A stretch of DNA of 64,000 bases from Heligmosomoides polygyrus polygyrus (Eukaryota; Nematoda; Chromadorea; Rhabditida; Heligmosomidae). The DNA is taken from assembly GCA_947396885.1 (NCBI GenBank), contig OX377202.1, positions 18,724,001 through 18,788,000 on the forward strand. Direction: 5' to 3'. Position numbers and translations under genes: made by a program. Under the pieces are notes generated by a model. It saw only the letters and a program-made list of their open reading frames with translations, was not told where the DNA came from and did not search any database. Of this stretch, positions 50,150-61,989 are shown one piece after another. The first letter of the stretch is position 1. Each line of letters begins with the position of its first letter.

Positions 50150-50860
50150 TCAGTTGTCATTCTTCGAAGATTTAATGAAGTATGTCGAAAGAGCGATTCC
50201 GAACGGTATTGATTTAAGTCTGGGAGTACTAAAACCGCTGTTACAAATAGTTTGAAACGCCTCAAAAAGAAGAACAAGCTGGGGGCACTACATGAATAAT
50301 AATGAATAATCGCCAGAAATTGTCGCGTTTCGAAATATGTTCTTCTTTGCATTTCCTGAATAAAAACGACCCGTCTTTGGATAGAGCCGTCAAACGTGGT
50401 GAAATACGACTACTGTACGATAACCGAAGACAAACAGGAGAGTGGGTTGATGTCGACGAACATGACACCAAGCACTTCCCAAAGTCGAAATCCCACCAGA
50501 AGAAGACGACAGTAACATGGAATTGTTCTACAATTGTCACGATGGAAAAAGTGTGCTGATTTGAATGGTGCTTATTTCGACTGAATCCGGTGAGTATGGA
50601 GGAAGTTATGATCGTTTGAATTGGATCGGATAAAACCGCCAGAAGTGTCCGGCCAACCTAGTACTTCATAAATGAAGGATGGCTGCACCAGATACATCGG
50701 CTCTTGCTCAGAAAATGAGTCTCATTGTGCAGAGGGTAAGTCACTGGAATCGATTCTTTCATTTTTACTGAACTGAAACGATTACTTTGCAGACTAATTT
50801 GAATGGTGCTTATTTCGACTGAATCGGGTGAGTATGGAGAAAGTTGGCGAAGAATTGATC
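50150..50860 (+). pseudogene. mariner transposase relic with an internal 47-bp repeat
   Basis: FEICSSLHFLNKNDPSLDRA then RGEIRLLYDNRRQTGEWVD and KHFPKSKSHQKKTTVTWNC match the region around the first catalytic Asp (here GE for CDE). Downstream, ATTTGAATGGTGCTTATTTC occurs at 50563 and 50801, so a segment is duplicated. ALAQKMSLIVQR between the copies fits further transposase. Confidence 0.65.
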
Positions 50861-51230
50861 ACACTACAGGGTAAGAATTGATCACATTAGCAGAGAAAAT
50901 CGGCTAGATCTGATAGACAAGAACTATGTTAGTAAACCTTTGAAGATTAGGTAACAGTTGTTGAAGCAATTTTATAAAATCTTAGCGAATTCGAAAATTG
51001 TAGTAGAAAAATCCAAAAATACTTTAAAAAATGCGCAGAAGAGTCACAATTCAGGCTAGAATCGCTAAAGCATGAACCATTACACGACATGACCAGTCAT
51101 TTCATGAACTATGGGAAGTGCAAGTGAATCTAAGAAATAGTCGAAAGATTAGTACTTCAGCGTAGTGTGTAGAGAAACTGGTGGGGGAGACGGGCGGCGA
51201 ATAACCGTGCGTAACGGCGAGCACCCTTGT

Positions 51231-51312
51231 GCATCGATGTCCGAGTGGTTAAGGAGTTGGACTTGAAATCCAATGGGCATTGCCCGCGTAGGTTCGAACC
51301 CTGCTCGATGCG
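51231..51312 (+). tRNA. tRNA-Ser (anticodon TGA), copy 1
   Basis: 82 nt. The acceptor GCATCGA pairs fully with TCGATGC and the discriminator is G. The anticodon stem TTGGA/TCCAA carries loop CTTGAAA with TGA at 51264-51266. A long variable arm (TGGGCATTGCCCG) marks it as a class II serine tRNA, and the T arm is intact. No intron. A TTTT terminator follows at 51316-51319. Decodes UCA. Confidence 0.95.
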
Positions 51313-51641
51313 ATAGTTTTGCATTTACGCAAAATGTCTCTAGAAAGTGTACTGTGCACGGATTGTGGAACATATCGCGCCTATGTAGCTCTGAATGATC
51401 GCAGTGGAGCTTTGTATGAAGTGGAGGCGCAAGGACGTTGTCTTAAAGGTTGAGCAAATACTCCGCCCGAATCTTGTTGTCGGAAACGAGGGCTTTCGCA
51501 CACACAAAGTGTTAGCATATTCTTTCAAGTTCTATGGGTATTAAGGCCTCAGATCTTCACTACGAAAAGGCTTTCGTTTTTTAGAAAACCTGCAGTTTTG
51601 TCCATTGAGGGAATAAACGAGCGCAACGGGTGCTACGTCGT

Positions 51642-51723
51642 GCATCGATGTCCGAGTGGTTAAGGAGTTGGACTTGAAATCCAATGGGCATTGCCCGCGT
51701 AGGTTCGAACCCTGCTCGATGCG
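51642..51723 (+). tRNA. tRNA-Ser (anticodon TGA), copy 2
   Basis: Identical in sequence to the copy 411 bp upstream, with TGA at 51675-51677. The first 25 bases of the 3' flank, including the TTTT terminator, are also nearly identical, while the 5' flanks differ. This indicates a local duplication. Confidence 0.95.
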
Positions 51724-51832
51724 ATAGTTTTGCATTTATGCAAAATGCCCATTAAGGGAGTTTATTGAAATTGGTCACTCTGGTGATGAAAACAAAAGAA
51801 AAAGAATGTCGTTAAGCAATCTGTTTTGTAAA

Positions 51833-52065
51833 GCGCCACGCATTCTTCCTCGGGATGTCGTAGAGAGCATTTGAATGCGCGTTTGGCTTTTACAATGACT
51901 TACGCTGGCCAGCTGATGGACAAGTCAGTGTAATGTCCGCCACAGACCAATATTCCAACTCCTGAGGAATGGAAGGTTTGGTGTTGGCGGAAAACCCGAA
52001 CCGAGAACCTGGTATCGGGTACACGCGACAGCTGGTACCTCCTCGACTGCGCTCCGCTTGCCCTC
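51833..52065 (-). mobile_element. tRNA-headed SINE, minus strand, shortened
   Basis: AGCGCCACGCATTCTTCC at the 3' end, GAACCTGGTATCGGGTACAC, and CCTCCTCGACTGCGCTCCG at the head. Confidence 0.75.
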
Positions 52066-52069
52066 GTTG

Positions 52070-52924
52070 AAGAGATTAAGTTAGAAACCTTGGAGAAAAA
52101 CTTGTACGTTACCTAAGCTACCACGAATAATCGGCTGATGTATTGCCTATTCAAATCGAGTGGCGAAACTCGACCGACCAGTGTTTGAAAGCTTGCAGAA
52201 AGGTCGAGAAAGAAATTAAAAAAGAAGAAGGAAGAGGAAAAAAGAAAAGAAGAAAGAAAAGGAATGAAGGTTTATCCAACGTGTAGTTATACCATTTTTA
52301 GGACAAGATCATGATTTGGATACTCTTCAAAGCAAACCAAACACTTTTGAAATCAAACTGAACATCTTCCGAGATAGAAGGCGAATGTCTCCCAACTGAA
52401 GCAGACACTCTTTGAGAAGGTCACAGTGAAGCAGACGCTCTCTAGGAATGTAAAGGTGACCATTTTGAAAAGATGAAAGACTTGTCGAGCGCAAGATCCG
52501 CATCTGGTTGCGATCATTTATTATCGCGGACTTCGTGACCAAGATCAGGATTCCTGAATGATGTACTTAAGATGCACTTGGATTACATAGCTCTATTTAC
52601 ATAACGACGGCATGTCTCCCCCTTCTCCAACAAAAAGCGTTGAGCTGCTCACCTAGCAAAAGTGCAGGAATGTCATCGTGCCACAGCCTGCTGACTTCTA
52701 TCCTTTCAACTACATTCTACGGAACGTCTAAAAACACTCACAGTGAAGCTGTAATAAAGGCTTGAGCTCACAAGAAAGCACAAAAGGGGAAATTTTTAAC
52801 GTGTTAAGGCTTGTGAACATTGATTCTGCCAGCACAGCAAGCGCTTCCTCAAATTTTCTCTAACCCTCGACAGATGGTGGCCAATTTCCACTAACAGTTC
52901 GACCGCTGAATGTTCATTTCAGTG
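52070..52924. other. No confirmed feature
   Basis: Purine-rich (GAAGAAAG) sequence at 52200-52265, then AT-rich sequence. No coding match that I trust. Confidence 0.35.
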
Positions 52925-53755
52925 GTAAACACTGTTTCATCTCTTGATCCTTCCAGAACTGCTTAGGACTGGTGCTGATCCATTGCTCGATATGGTGCTC
53001 AAGGTCTGCTTGGTTCCTTGTCTCCCTTCCGACCACGAAGCCCTATGACTCAAGAAGGGTAGTGGTAGTCGCATGAAGAGATGTCCGGCGAAGACGGTCG
53101 GTGAGGCATGTGAACGTAGCCCAGCTGAGCGAGCTTATCCGTGGTCACTTTTGCCCGATAGGGTGCGGCGTTGTCGAAGAGGAGGACCTTCTTGAAGCGC
53201 TGAGACCGAATAAGTGCGAGTCGCCGCTCCATCTCTTCTATTTCGTTCACCACGGCTTTGGAGTCCGTCGTCGTGCTTTTGGAAAACAGCTTCCAATATA
53301 CCTGTCCATGGGTGCAGGCTCAAAAGCTCAGAAGGTGCTTCTCGCCGTCAACATCCCGCCGAACGAAGGTCGGTAGCAGGTCACCAGGCCTTACCCAGAC
53401 TGGCTATGGCCGGGTTAACGTAGAAGACATAAATCTCATTCTGCTTGACAATTGAGTCCAGGCTCCTCGGGGTTGGAAATTGGGCGAGATTGGCGCGAGC
53501 GGATTGCTTTGCAGGGCAACGAGAAAAGGGGCGCGAATCCACCTTCACCGAACGACCTGATCTCGATCTGTCCGACACGTTTTCATCTCCTTCCTTGAAT
53601 CGCACATACCATCCACTCACCGTCGCTTTTGAGGGAGCATAGCTGCCGTGACGTTCCTCCAGTTCACGATGTGCCGCAGCTGCAGATACGCCGGAATGGT
53701 AGAGATCCAGAATACTCATGCGTAGATGGCCTGAGACAAACTGGGGTTCCGGCAT
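52925..53755 (-). pseudogene. mariner transposase pseudogene
   Basis: The N-terminus carries the helix-turn-helix region (ILDLYHSGVSAAAAHREL, VSGWYVRFKEGDENVSD, RSGR). The middle is shifted and the first catalytic Asp cannot be found. The second (LLFDNAAPYRAK) and third (SSPDISSCDYH) remain. The C-terminus (NQADLEHHIEQWISTSPKQF) is in another frame near 52960. Confidence 0.82.
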
Positions 53756-53759
53756 TCTT

Positions 53760-54540
53760 CTGAAAAAGGCGAAAGTACTAACTTCTTAGTTGGCCTTCAT
53801 TAGCTAGCAGGGGAACATAGAAATACGAGAAGCACGAAACCGAACTCCAGTCACGAGATATATGGGCATGAAATGGAGAGTCTCATTACTTTTGCCCCCC
53901 CCCCCCTTATGACACTGTAGTGCGTCGGTACACATATACCACACTTGAAATACACTTTTTACATTCCTTCATCACTTAGCGAAGTATCACTCGATTTAAT
54001 TATTTATTTATTCTGTACAAATATATTTATTCTAACAATGCAAAAGCAAAACAAAGCAAGGGAACATAAGTTAAAGTCATTCTAAGCAGGAAAAACAAAA
54101 CAAGCAACAAAAATGAATCCAATAAAGAGGAAAACATCTTGAAGTGATCAATGAAGCAGTTTTTTCTATTGCCTTATAGTGTTAGGTGAAACTTTTTCCT
54201 GAATAATTTCAAAAACTCAAAGCCATCACGGCACGGAAAAAAAACTGAGACCTTATAGTGCTTTTTGCTCTGGGAAACTGGATCCTCCTCCGATCCCCCA
54301 TTGTGCTCAATGAAGAAAGGGTTTAGAACTCCTAAAGCGGCATTCGAGTTTGTCGTCTTATATACCGTAGTTAAATCATAACTTCACCTAGGACATTCAA
54401 GGGTTTATATTAAGTTGAGCCACAACTTCTGCAACAAAATTTGTCTTCCAGCAAAAATAAGATTATACCACAAAGGAAAAAGGGCTGAATTAAACGAAGT
54501 ATTTGTCATTATTCCCAATGAGTTTCTTCTGCTTTCCATG
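53760..54540. other. No gene; low-complexity runs
   Basis: A run of 11 C at 53897-53907 and AT-rich sequence follow the mariner 5' end. No exon recognised. Confidence 0.35.
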
Positions 54541-54553
54541 AACTGAGTGGATT

Positions 54554-55211
54554 TCACATATCTCTGTAGTATTTGGTAGGCTTCGACATGAAGAAGTCGT
54601 GTACCACAGCCGTGACCACATCGACTTCTGCGAAGCTCCTACAATGGAGGAAGTGGTCCATGGACGGAAGCAGGTGGCTGTCAGACAGCGCCGTGTCCGG
54701 GGTGTATGGTGGTTGCTTGGTTTTGGTCCAGCTCAATTCCTGGATTTTTGCAGGCGTCTAAAGTGCCCTAAGCGGTCGGTCGTTGCCCTGATGGAAGAAA
54801 CATTGGCACGTATCGACTTCTTTCTCCACTAATTTTTGCTGGAGCTAGTCGTGTCGTTGGCAAAAGCGAGCGGTGAGGATGGTTTGGTTACATGGATCAG
54901 CTCCCGTGGTAATGGACCGCTACACATCCATCAAACGTACAGCAGGAGCTTCGTTCGGTGGATCTCCAGTTTTCACCTCAGAATCCCGGCTCGTTGCGTT
55001 TCAGCAATTGCTTTCCGGCTTTTTGGTTGTCATAAAGCATTGGCTTCTCACCGCTGGTAAACATTCGATCCAAACCCCCTCGCTTGAAGCGGTCTCGGTA
55101 GTCGGAAGCACAGCGACTTACTTTTGGGTTTCCGTCAACGCATGAGGCACTGACGAAGGATGTGATTTTGGCAACCTTCCACTCCACTACAGCCGACGAG
55201 CGGCGGTTCAC
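54554..55211 (-). pseudogene. mariner transposase C-terminal half, second subfamily
   Basis: MFTSGEKPMLYDNQKAGKQL corresponds to the first catalytic segment with Gly in place of Asp. The C-terminus (YTPDTALSDSHLLPSMDHF, LHCRSF, VVHDFFMSKPTKYYRD) matches the mariner pattern SPDLAPSDYHLF, then FF-SK-FY. Several stops lie between. Confidence 0.75.
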
Positions 55212-55214
55212 TGG

Positions 55215-55816
55215 AAGATGTTAAGATCAGCGGTCAGCCCTAGTTGTAGTATGAGAAGAATCCGAGTTCATATGTTTGCGCAGGCGCCCTTTGTTTACAG
55301 CAGCTGGAGGGGTTTTCCTTGTTGCCCTTCTGGGCGGAAAGGAACTTCTGATACCATTGAGCCCCGTCCCTAGGTTGCTGCCGAGCTTGAACTAATTGAA
55401 AATGAAATCAAACATTATTTTACTTTGAGCGGTCATCGTTCTGGTTATTAGAACTTTTCAACAACACAAGGAAAATAAACGATTTATAACACAAAATGAT
55501 TACTAGTAAACACTATTTGAACTCCAGAAAAAACAAGAATGTTGCAAGATTTGTGACTCAACCTTACAGATGAAAAATCTGTTTCGTGAAGTCGACACCA
55601 ATGTACTCGTATCCAGAGTTTCCTTGAGAAGCTGTTTTGCACAGATTCCAACCTGGCGATTTCTCTCTTATTATTCGGGCTAAGAATTGTGGTACCATAT
55701 TCTAGAATTGGTCGAATTCACATCATGTTTTGGGATCAGTAAGGCCCGAACAACTACTACTAATTGCAAGAGGTATAGGTTGTGGTATTATTTATTTATT
55801 TATAGCTTCTTGATGG
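55215..55816. other. No recognised feature
   Basis: No coding match. ATTTATTTATTTAT at 55791-55804 may be the tail of a minus-strand LINE. Confidence 0.3.
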
Positions 55817-56095
55817 GAGTATGGTAACGCAGTCGAAGGAATTGACGACCCGACTCCGCAGGTTCCTATTTCGGGATTCCCGTCGTCCAGTCCGGCCAGT
55901 CGTATCTCTTGTCATTTTTAGATGATTTGGCACCAGACCTAATCGGTAGGGAAAAACACTGACTTGTTCATTGTTTGGCCATCACAAGTCATTGTATAGA
56001 CCTAATATCTTTTCAAATTGCCTCATTGACTACCCGTAAAACTGGAAAACGTTGCGTTTCCTGAAGGGGTTTATCAACGACGTCCTTCATATTTT
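55817..56095 (+). mobile_element. tRNA-headed SINE, degenerate, plus strand
   Basis: GTAACGCAGTCGAAGG head, TTCATTGTTTGGCCATCACA, and ATCAACGACGTCCTTCAT at the 3' end. Confidence 0.6.
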
Positions 56096-56884
56096 TTGGC
56101 TATCTGATAGCATTCTACGTCAAGTGCTTGCTTTGTCGTTTACAGTTCAAGCTGAATGATGTGCCCTCTGCTACTTGTTTAAATTTAATCCATCATCTAA
56201 AAATCTATTCTTTTTAATCTAATGAAAAGGACAAGAAAAATCTAGATATTGCTTCTTTTTCCCACTACGCTGAAACTGGCTGGGGACCTACTGGTGTAGC
56301 CTCTCTCTCTGCTGGCTTATCAGTGAAGCAGGAAGACGTTACACAGAAAAGGAAGACAATAAAAAAGTTTTAAAAAAAGTTACCAAAAATAAAAATAAAG
56401 TAAAATGGTAGTTAACCTAAACCAAGTATTTGTTCAAACTTATTTTTTGTTTGTTTCAATTTGATTTAGTTTAATTTAATTTAATAAATATATAGAATAA
56501 AATTCACTTATTTACTTGACAATTAAAAAGTAATCCTCCCATATTGTATAATACAAAATTAAAGTAAAATAATTTAAATATAATAAACTAAAAGTAAAAT
56601 TTATGACAAAGTTAAATGAAGTCTTATTTAATGCTCCTCTTCTTCACTGAAGAGCCACGGGAGAAGCATAAAACAAAAGTTCGTCGAAAGAAATTGGCGA
56701 AACGAACCTTTCTCCTACTTCTTCCTTAATCTTCTCCTCTCTCCTCTATTCTCACTCTTCTCTCTAGTTATTTTACAATTCCTTCCTTCCTTTCTTGTGT
56801 TTTCTATTAATAAAAGGTGATAAATAAAAAACATGAACCAAATGCCTTAATTGCTTGAGCTATGCACATTTTGTCTATCACACT
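56096..56884. other. AT-rich sequence with an inverted scrap of a local repeat
   Basis: TCTTCACTGAAGAGCCACGG at about 56640 is the complement of the end of the repeat at 44515-44700. Otherwise nothing recognised. Confidence 0.4.
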
Positions 56885-57640
56885 CTATAATAACGCGCTA
56901 ACGGCTGAGTCATAGTATCGATGGAGCGCCGCAGAAATTAGTAATAAAATAGGGAAAAAATCGGGGGAAAATCGGAGGGGGGGGGGGAAATTGGGGGAAA
57001 TTGGGGGAAAATTACGACACGAGAATAGCAGAAAATACCCAGACTTCTTCTACCTGCCTGAAAACTTCAGCCGTGGAGTAATCGCGGTCGCTGAACACGA
57101 ATCTGAAGTTCGTTTTTGTAGTATCGATTCCGTCAATCAACTCTGATCAAACTACGAGGAGCGAACATAGCGGAAAACAGCCAGACGTCTTCTACGTGTC
57201 AGAGGATTCAGAAGACGTGCGGAATACGTCGCATGACGTGCCTGGGACTCAGCAGACGTGCCAAAAACGTCGCTCAACGTGTTTGGGGATTTAGGTGGAC
57301 GTGCCAAAGACGTCGTCCGATGTGCCCGGGGATTCAGAAGGTGTGCCGATAACGTTGTCCGGTAAGGGTGGATCATTGAGGGGGACCAGTACCAGTAATT
57401 AGGGACCGTTTCACTAGGGGAGGACTAGTAGTGAGGAACCAATAGATCACGCTATCATACTGTACACTACTGTACGTACTGCGAGCCTTTTGTACATACT
57501 CCTAGGTAGGAAAGAATGCTGTACAAGTAGAGCGGCTAGCTCGATGTGATTGTCCTTAGCTTAGTGATACTGCAACATCGCGCGAAGAGTACAAGTGCGA
57601 GGCACGCCGATAGTCGTGACGGAGCACTTGTGCATTAAAT
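56885..57640 (+). repeat. Dispersed repeat with internal minisatellites, copy 2
   Basis: Shares AATAACGCGCTAA and CTGAACACGAATCTGAAGTT with 28316. It has at least four diverged GACGTGCC(R)AA units between 57180 and 57360 and a GGGGACCAGTA-like unit. Its end (GCGAGGCACGCCGATAG, then AAATAAATAG) also matches 29900-29950, so copy 1 may extend to 29950 around its insertions. Confidence 0.7.
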
Positions 57641-58211
57641 AAATAGGTGAACAATCCTATTTTCGTTCTTTGCGTTTCCTATTCTGCTATTTTTCTTTGC
57701 ACAGCTCCATACAGTTGTTTTTTTCAAAACAAAAAATCAATAATGGGCAGTCGATAGCCATGATTAGTGGTTAAGGTGAACTTTGTTTAACTGAAAGCCA
57801 CACCCAGTGTACGTACTTTTGTAGCACTCTGCATAAATATGAGAATTGGTTTGATGTCTTAGCTGCATTACAGGAGGGTGCGGCTTCTCAGCAGCAAAAT
57901 AAAGAAGATGAACTGATTCTATCCTTACAAGGGCTAAATCGTTGTAACAGAATAAGCGTTCGATAGATGCGCAATGGTGACAGAAGGTGTTGATCGACAT
58001 GGCGCACGCGCCGACGTTCACATTCGATTGTCACACGGCCGTAGCAATCAGGTTCCGCAGTGTTTCGGGATTGATGACCTGGTGCTATTCCTGTCTGCGA
58101 ACGACATAACATACACGAGTCTGGCGTCACCTGTCTTTCCCGATACGTCTTTGTATAGCCAGACACGTATGCGAGATGATTGACGGTGTCTCATTCAACG
58201 AAAGTTCTAGG
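57641..58211. other. No recognised feature
   Basis: Frames of 60-90 codons on both strands, without motifs or convincing splice sites. Confidence 0.35.
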
Positions 58212-58366
58212 AATGCAATTCTAGTCAATCCTTTTTCAGATGCGCCACGAATTCTACTTCTACGTGATGTCGCGGAGGCAATTTGAGTGCGTATTCCGCC
58301 AAAAAGGTTTAGTGGTCAGACGATGGACAAGTCAGAGGTTTGTCCTTTTCGGGCATTTCTTGTTAC
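58212..58366 (-). mobile_element. SINE 3' half, minus strand
   Basis: AGATGCGCCACGAATTC, TTCTACGTGATGTCGCGGAG and ACGATGGACAAGTCAGAGG; the head is missing. Confidence 0.65.
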
Positions 58367-58458
58367 ACTGTGCACGTAAAAAGTATTGAAGCAGCTAATA
58401 TCGTGGAAATAGCCATGCGCAGTAAGATTTAACATATTCACTTCCAAGGTATAGAAAA

Positions 58459-58864
58459 TTATGTTACAAACACGATAGAATAACTCGTAATCGGTATTGG
58501 CTCCTCTGCTGTGAACTCAGGAGCGAGAACGACGGGATACCCATCGGTAGTGCGCCGCAAGTGCTCTACGTGGATTTCGTCCCGTGCTTTGAACAGGGTA
58601 GTTTTCAGCGACTGGTCACTTCTGTTGGAAGTAGCCCAGATCTTATTCTCCAAAATTCCCTTGAAAGAGTCATCTAGCGGATTCATATATAAACTTGGCT
58701 CGTCTTGGCAGCTGTTTACACCTGTGCTCCTTTGTCTGTTTGCTATCATCGGACAGAGATAGGTAATTTTGGAGTTGAACGTTATCGTGCTTGAACATCT
58801 TGTAAACATCTTCTGTTGTAACAGAGCCGTAGTTGACCTTTAGGTTATTGACCTGCTTCCTCAC
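58459..58864 (-). pseudogene. Unidentified protein-coding remnant
   Basis: Two protein-like frames abut. From 58864, VNNLKVNYGSVTTEDVYKMF to SLSDDSKQTKEH. In another frame, DSFKGILENKIWATSNRSDQ to PEFTAEEPIPITSYSIVFV, ending at 58459. A 48-bp intron was considered, but its phases do not join, so a frameshift is likelier. The family is unknown. Confidence 0.3.
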
Positions 58865-59266
58865 CGACCGCTTCGAACAGCGTTAAGTTCTTTCATCAAT
58901 GAAGTATTAACTTCATTGGGTAACAGCCACGAAATGGTCACCGTAAGGCGAGACACCCAAAGTAGCACACGAAAACATTGAAATTAGAAAGAGAAGCTGG
59001 AACTGAAATTAAAAGAAGATGCGTCAATGCTTTTTACGCCCACTGTTACTAATCGAGGTCTTAGTTGGCTTGGACTCTGAATTCGGTCTCATCCCTACAT
59101 CTCCTCAATAGTAGCGCTAGGACGCGGCCAAGGAAGGCTATAGAACGCGTAGATTTAGCGGACTATACGAAAACTCGCATAATTCAGCTTTGACCCGTTT
59201 AACTTTGAAAAAGTCCCAATCATACCATACTCTGAGCATCTTATTGTCGTGGAAGATCAAGGATCA
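58865..59266. other. No recognised feature
   Basis: Upstream flank of the preceding remnant. No exon could be linked. Confidence 0.35.
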
Positions 59267-59518
59267 AGGATGATGTTAACCAATCTCTTCTAAGATGCGC
59301 CACCCATTCATGTTCGACGCGATTTGGAGGCACTTTGAATACTTACTTGGCCTTTAGCACGACTAGAGGAGGCCAGCTGATGGATGAACAACGCAGTGTT
59401 TTGTCCTTCTCATACAACGCTGGCACCGATTTAGCAACCCTGGAGGAAATGTTGATACCAAGAACTCTCAAGCGGAGTGCAAGTGACAACCAGCGCCTAC
59501 TCCGACTGTAGTACAAGG
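59267..59518 (-). mobile_element. tRNA-headed SINE, degenerate, minus strand
   Basis: GATGCGCCACCCATTC at the 3' end, GAGGCCAGCTGATGGATGAA, and CAGCGCCTACTCCGACTG at the head. Confidence 0.65.
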
Positions 59519-61439
59519 CGACAGTGTCGAGTAAATGCTGCATAATTAGGAATGTAGTCGATCTTCATGTTATCTTCAGAGAAAAGCGTGAACGGGATGT
59601 GGGCTCTCTTAGCCAATGGAGCTCCACATTTTAAGTTTTTCTTTTTCGCATTACCCTTGCAACATCCTGTCCTTGAACTCATTTCTCAACTACCGACAAA
59701 AATTCTCGTCTTGGAGTTGTCTGCTTTCCGTCTTGGAAACGTACACTGACGAAAATTCAATTTACAAGACGATCGCAAATTTTTAAGATTGTTGTGTGAT
59801 ACAGCCGATTATCGAATGCGTGGATGAGGGGTCAAAAATGTAGAAGCTACCGCTTGCGGCAGAAAAAATCCTGCAATTTTCACAGTCAGATCTAAAACTC
59901 AAGTTCCTCAATCAGAGTACAATCTAAGAGAATTGTCATTGAAGTCGGTGTCTGTAGTGCGAAATCTAAAAATCTCTTTTAACATCTAGTGATGTCAGAT
60001 TTGACGAGCAGTACAGAGTGTTGGTCAAAAGAGCAAATTTCCGATTGTACAACTTATTTAGATGTTATAAACAAAACATGCTCTTGCGAGCTTACAAAAT
60101 TTATTTAGTTATTTATTTATTGAACTGCGTCTCAAGGACACACTATGTGTGAGAACAATAACAGAATAGGTCATCCAACTAACAAGAAGGAAGAGAAGCG
60201 AAACGAGACAACAGTGTAAAATTGAAACGGCAATGGACGTTAGATATTAAAGCAGGATTTTCAGGAGCCATCCATCTAGGTTGCGAGAGCCTATATAATG
60301 ATGGCATGCTCGAAAGGTAAGGAGGGCAAGTTAGAACGCTCAAAAGGTAAGGAGGGCAAGTTAAAACGAAATCCTCTCAGGTAGCCGGAAAAGCAGTTGC
60401 TTATTTGTTTACTACGCTTGTTTACTACTGAGCTATGTTAATCAAGCGAGCGATTAATGCATAATACCTTATAATCTATTACAGTAAGCATTTGAGTGGT
60501 TGTAGCCCATAAAGCCTGCCCGTCCGCGTCAGCCAGCCCTGAGTAAACACCGGAACTTCGGCACATGGGTACGCTGGCCGCCCCATGGAACCGGCAGCCG
60601 GGGCAGACAAACTTGTGGCTTTTATAGTGAAAATTCTAAAAACAGCTACCAAAAAAGAAAGCTGCACACTTTAGCTTAATAAAGACCCCCGCAACCCATA
60701 CAAATTGGAGCGAGTATTGAGAAGAACAGAGAAATTACTAAGACTGAGCAGGAAGGTGTTAACTAAGCACTATGAAAAATACAGGAAAAATTCATTTGGA
60801 GAACACACTTAATCCTCAAACAAGAAAGGAGAAGGAACGTGAACCATGCTACCTGAAAGAAAATGAATCGGTGTAAGCTTGGCTAGGCTGATGGAAGGTT
60901 GACCACACAAAGCAGGCATAGAGGAGACGAGACAAGATACCAGGTTGGACTGAGACCAGAGCAGAACAATTAGTGGATAAGAGCTAGAAGTAATTCCATA
61001 CTCCGGAACATCGACTGGTGAAGTGGATTCGAAACCGGCATGCAACGCTTGGACGAAGAAACAAGAGCTCTTATCGAAAAAGTACTTGACTGGATTTAAT
61101 TCCAATAATTGGTTGCATCGAACCGGAGAAAGGAATTCGAACTCGTATGCTCGCTCTAGATGAACAAGCACATTCTGAACAAAAATTCGTTTCATACTAC
61201 TAGTGAAATTCTGTATTTCCTAGACTCTCTAATACATTTACCTTTGTTAGATTCCTTTTGGATGCTTGGCTATTCTGAGATGCCATTAAATCTGCAGGCG
61301 ACAAATGCAGGCATCTAGCAAATTGAAACAGCATGAAGTGGAACAACCTGATCGTCTACTTTTCTGCAGCCTCATATAATCAAGTCTAAACCCACCTTAA
61401 CACCCATTAGTAGAGCATTAAATTTATGTGCGAGCCATG
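59519..61439. other. No confirmed gene; possible LINE tail at 60106-60160
   Basis: ATTTAGTTATTTATTTATTG at 60105 could be the tail of a minus-strand LINE. GCTCGAAAGGTAAGGAGGGC-type units repeat at 60308 and 60339 (period 31). A 128-codon minus frame at 60809-61195 has no recognisable motif. Confidence 0.35.
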
Positions 61440-61830
61440 CAGAATTTATTTATTTATTTAAAACGTGCATTACACACATTATACAATGTAAATATCCGGA
61501 ACAAAATAAAACTTGAAAAAAAAACGAGAGGTTCAAGGCGGATTCAAGGTGGCACTTCTCCTAGCGAACCTTTTAAATGCACCTTTCGACAAACAAAGAA
61601 GGTTACCACTTTTGGCTAGTAACGAATTCATCATACTGAGACACCTGTAAGTGATGAAACATGATCTAATACGTCTTCTAGCAACCGAGACGTAGAGCAT
61701 TGTTATCCCTCTTCTACTTCTTGACAGTGAATGACCAAATAATGTTATTGGGTCCATTGACAGTTTCCCTGTGAGAATTTTGTAATAAGAGGTCAGCTAG
61801 TTTCCTTCTTTTGTAAAGTGGTGATGGACA
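61440..61830 (-). mobile_element. CR1/jockey-like LINE 3' end, 5'-truncated
   Basis: On the minus strand, DPITLFGHSLSRSRRGITML, YVSVARRRIRSCFITYRCLS and SKGAFKRFARRS match the C-terminal region of the copy at 14340-14560. It ends in an (AAAT)n tail at 61440-61460. Confidence 0.8.
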
Positions 61831-61989
61831 TATGTACGATGTGTTCTTGTTTCTTTTTATTTCTTTCTTGTTCTTGACCACGTGTATTGTATGACGCGCA
61901 TTTGAATAAATAAATAAATCAACTTTAGTTGGCTTTTAGCACGGTCCATTGTTTTCTTATTGCACAGTCTTACGATTAATTACAGCCAT

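Noticed and set aside
50661..50848. A possible two-exon mini-gene (MAAPDTSALAQKMSLIVQR, 57-bp intron with GTAAGT and TTTGCAG, then TNLNGAYFD)
   Set aside because: The flanking 47-bp repeats and the match of ALAQKMSLIVQR to mariner transposase texture make a decayed transposase with an internal duplication likelier.
52640..52900. A plus-strand transposase-like reading (PQPADFYPFNYILRNV)
   Set aside because: It needs several frame changes, and the minus strand here is better explained as the C-terminus of the 53-kb mariner.
60809..61195. A 128-codon minus-strand frame
   Set aside because: No motif, no splice context and no repeat match. Length alone is weak evidence.
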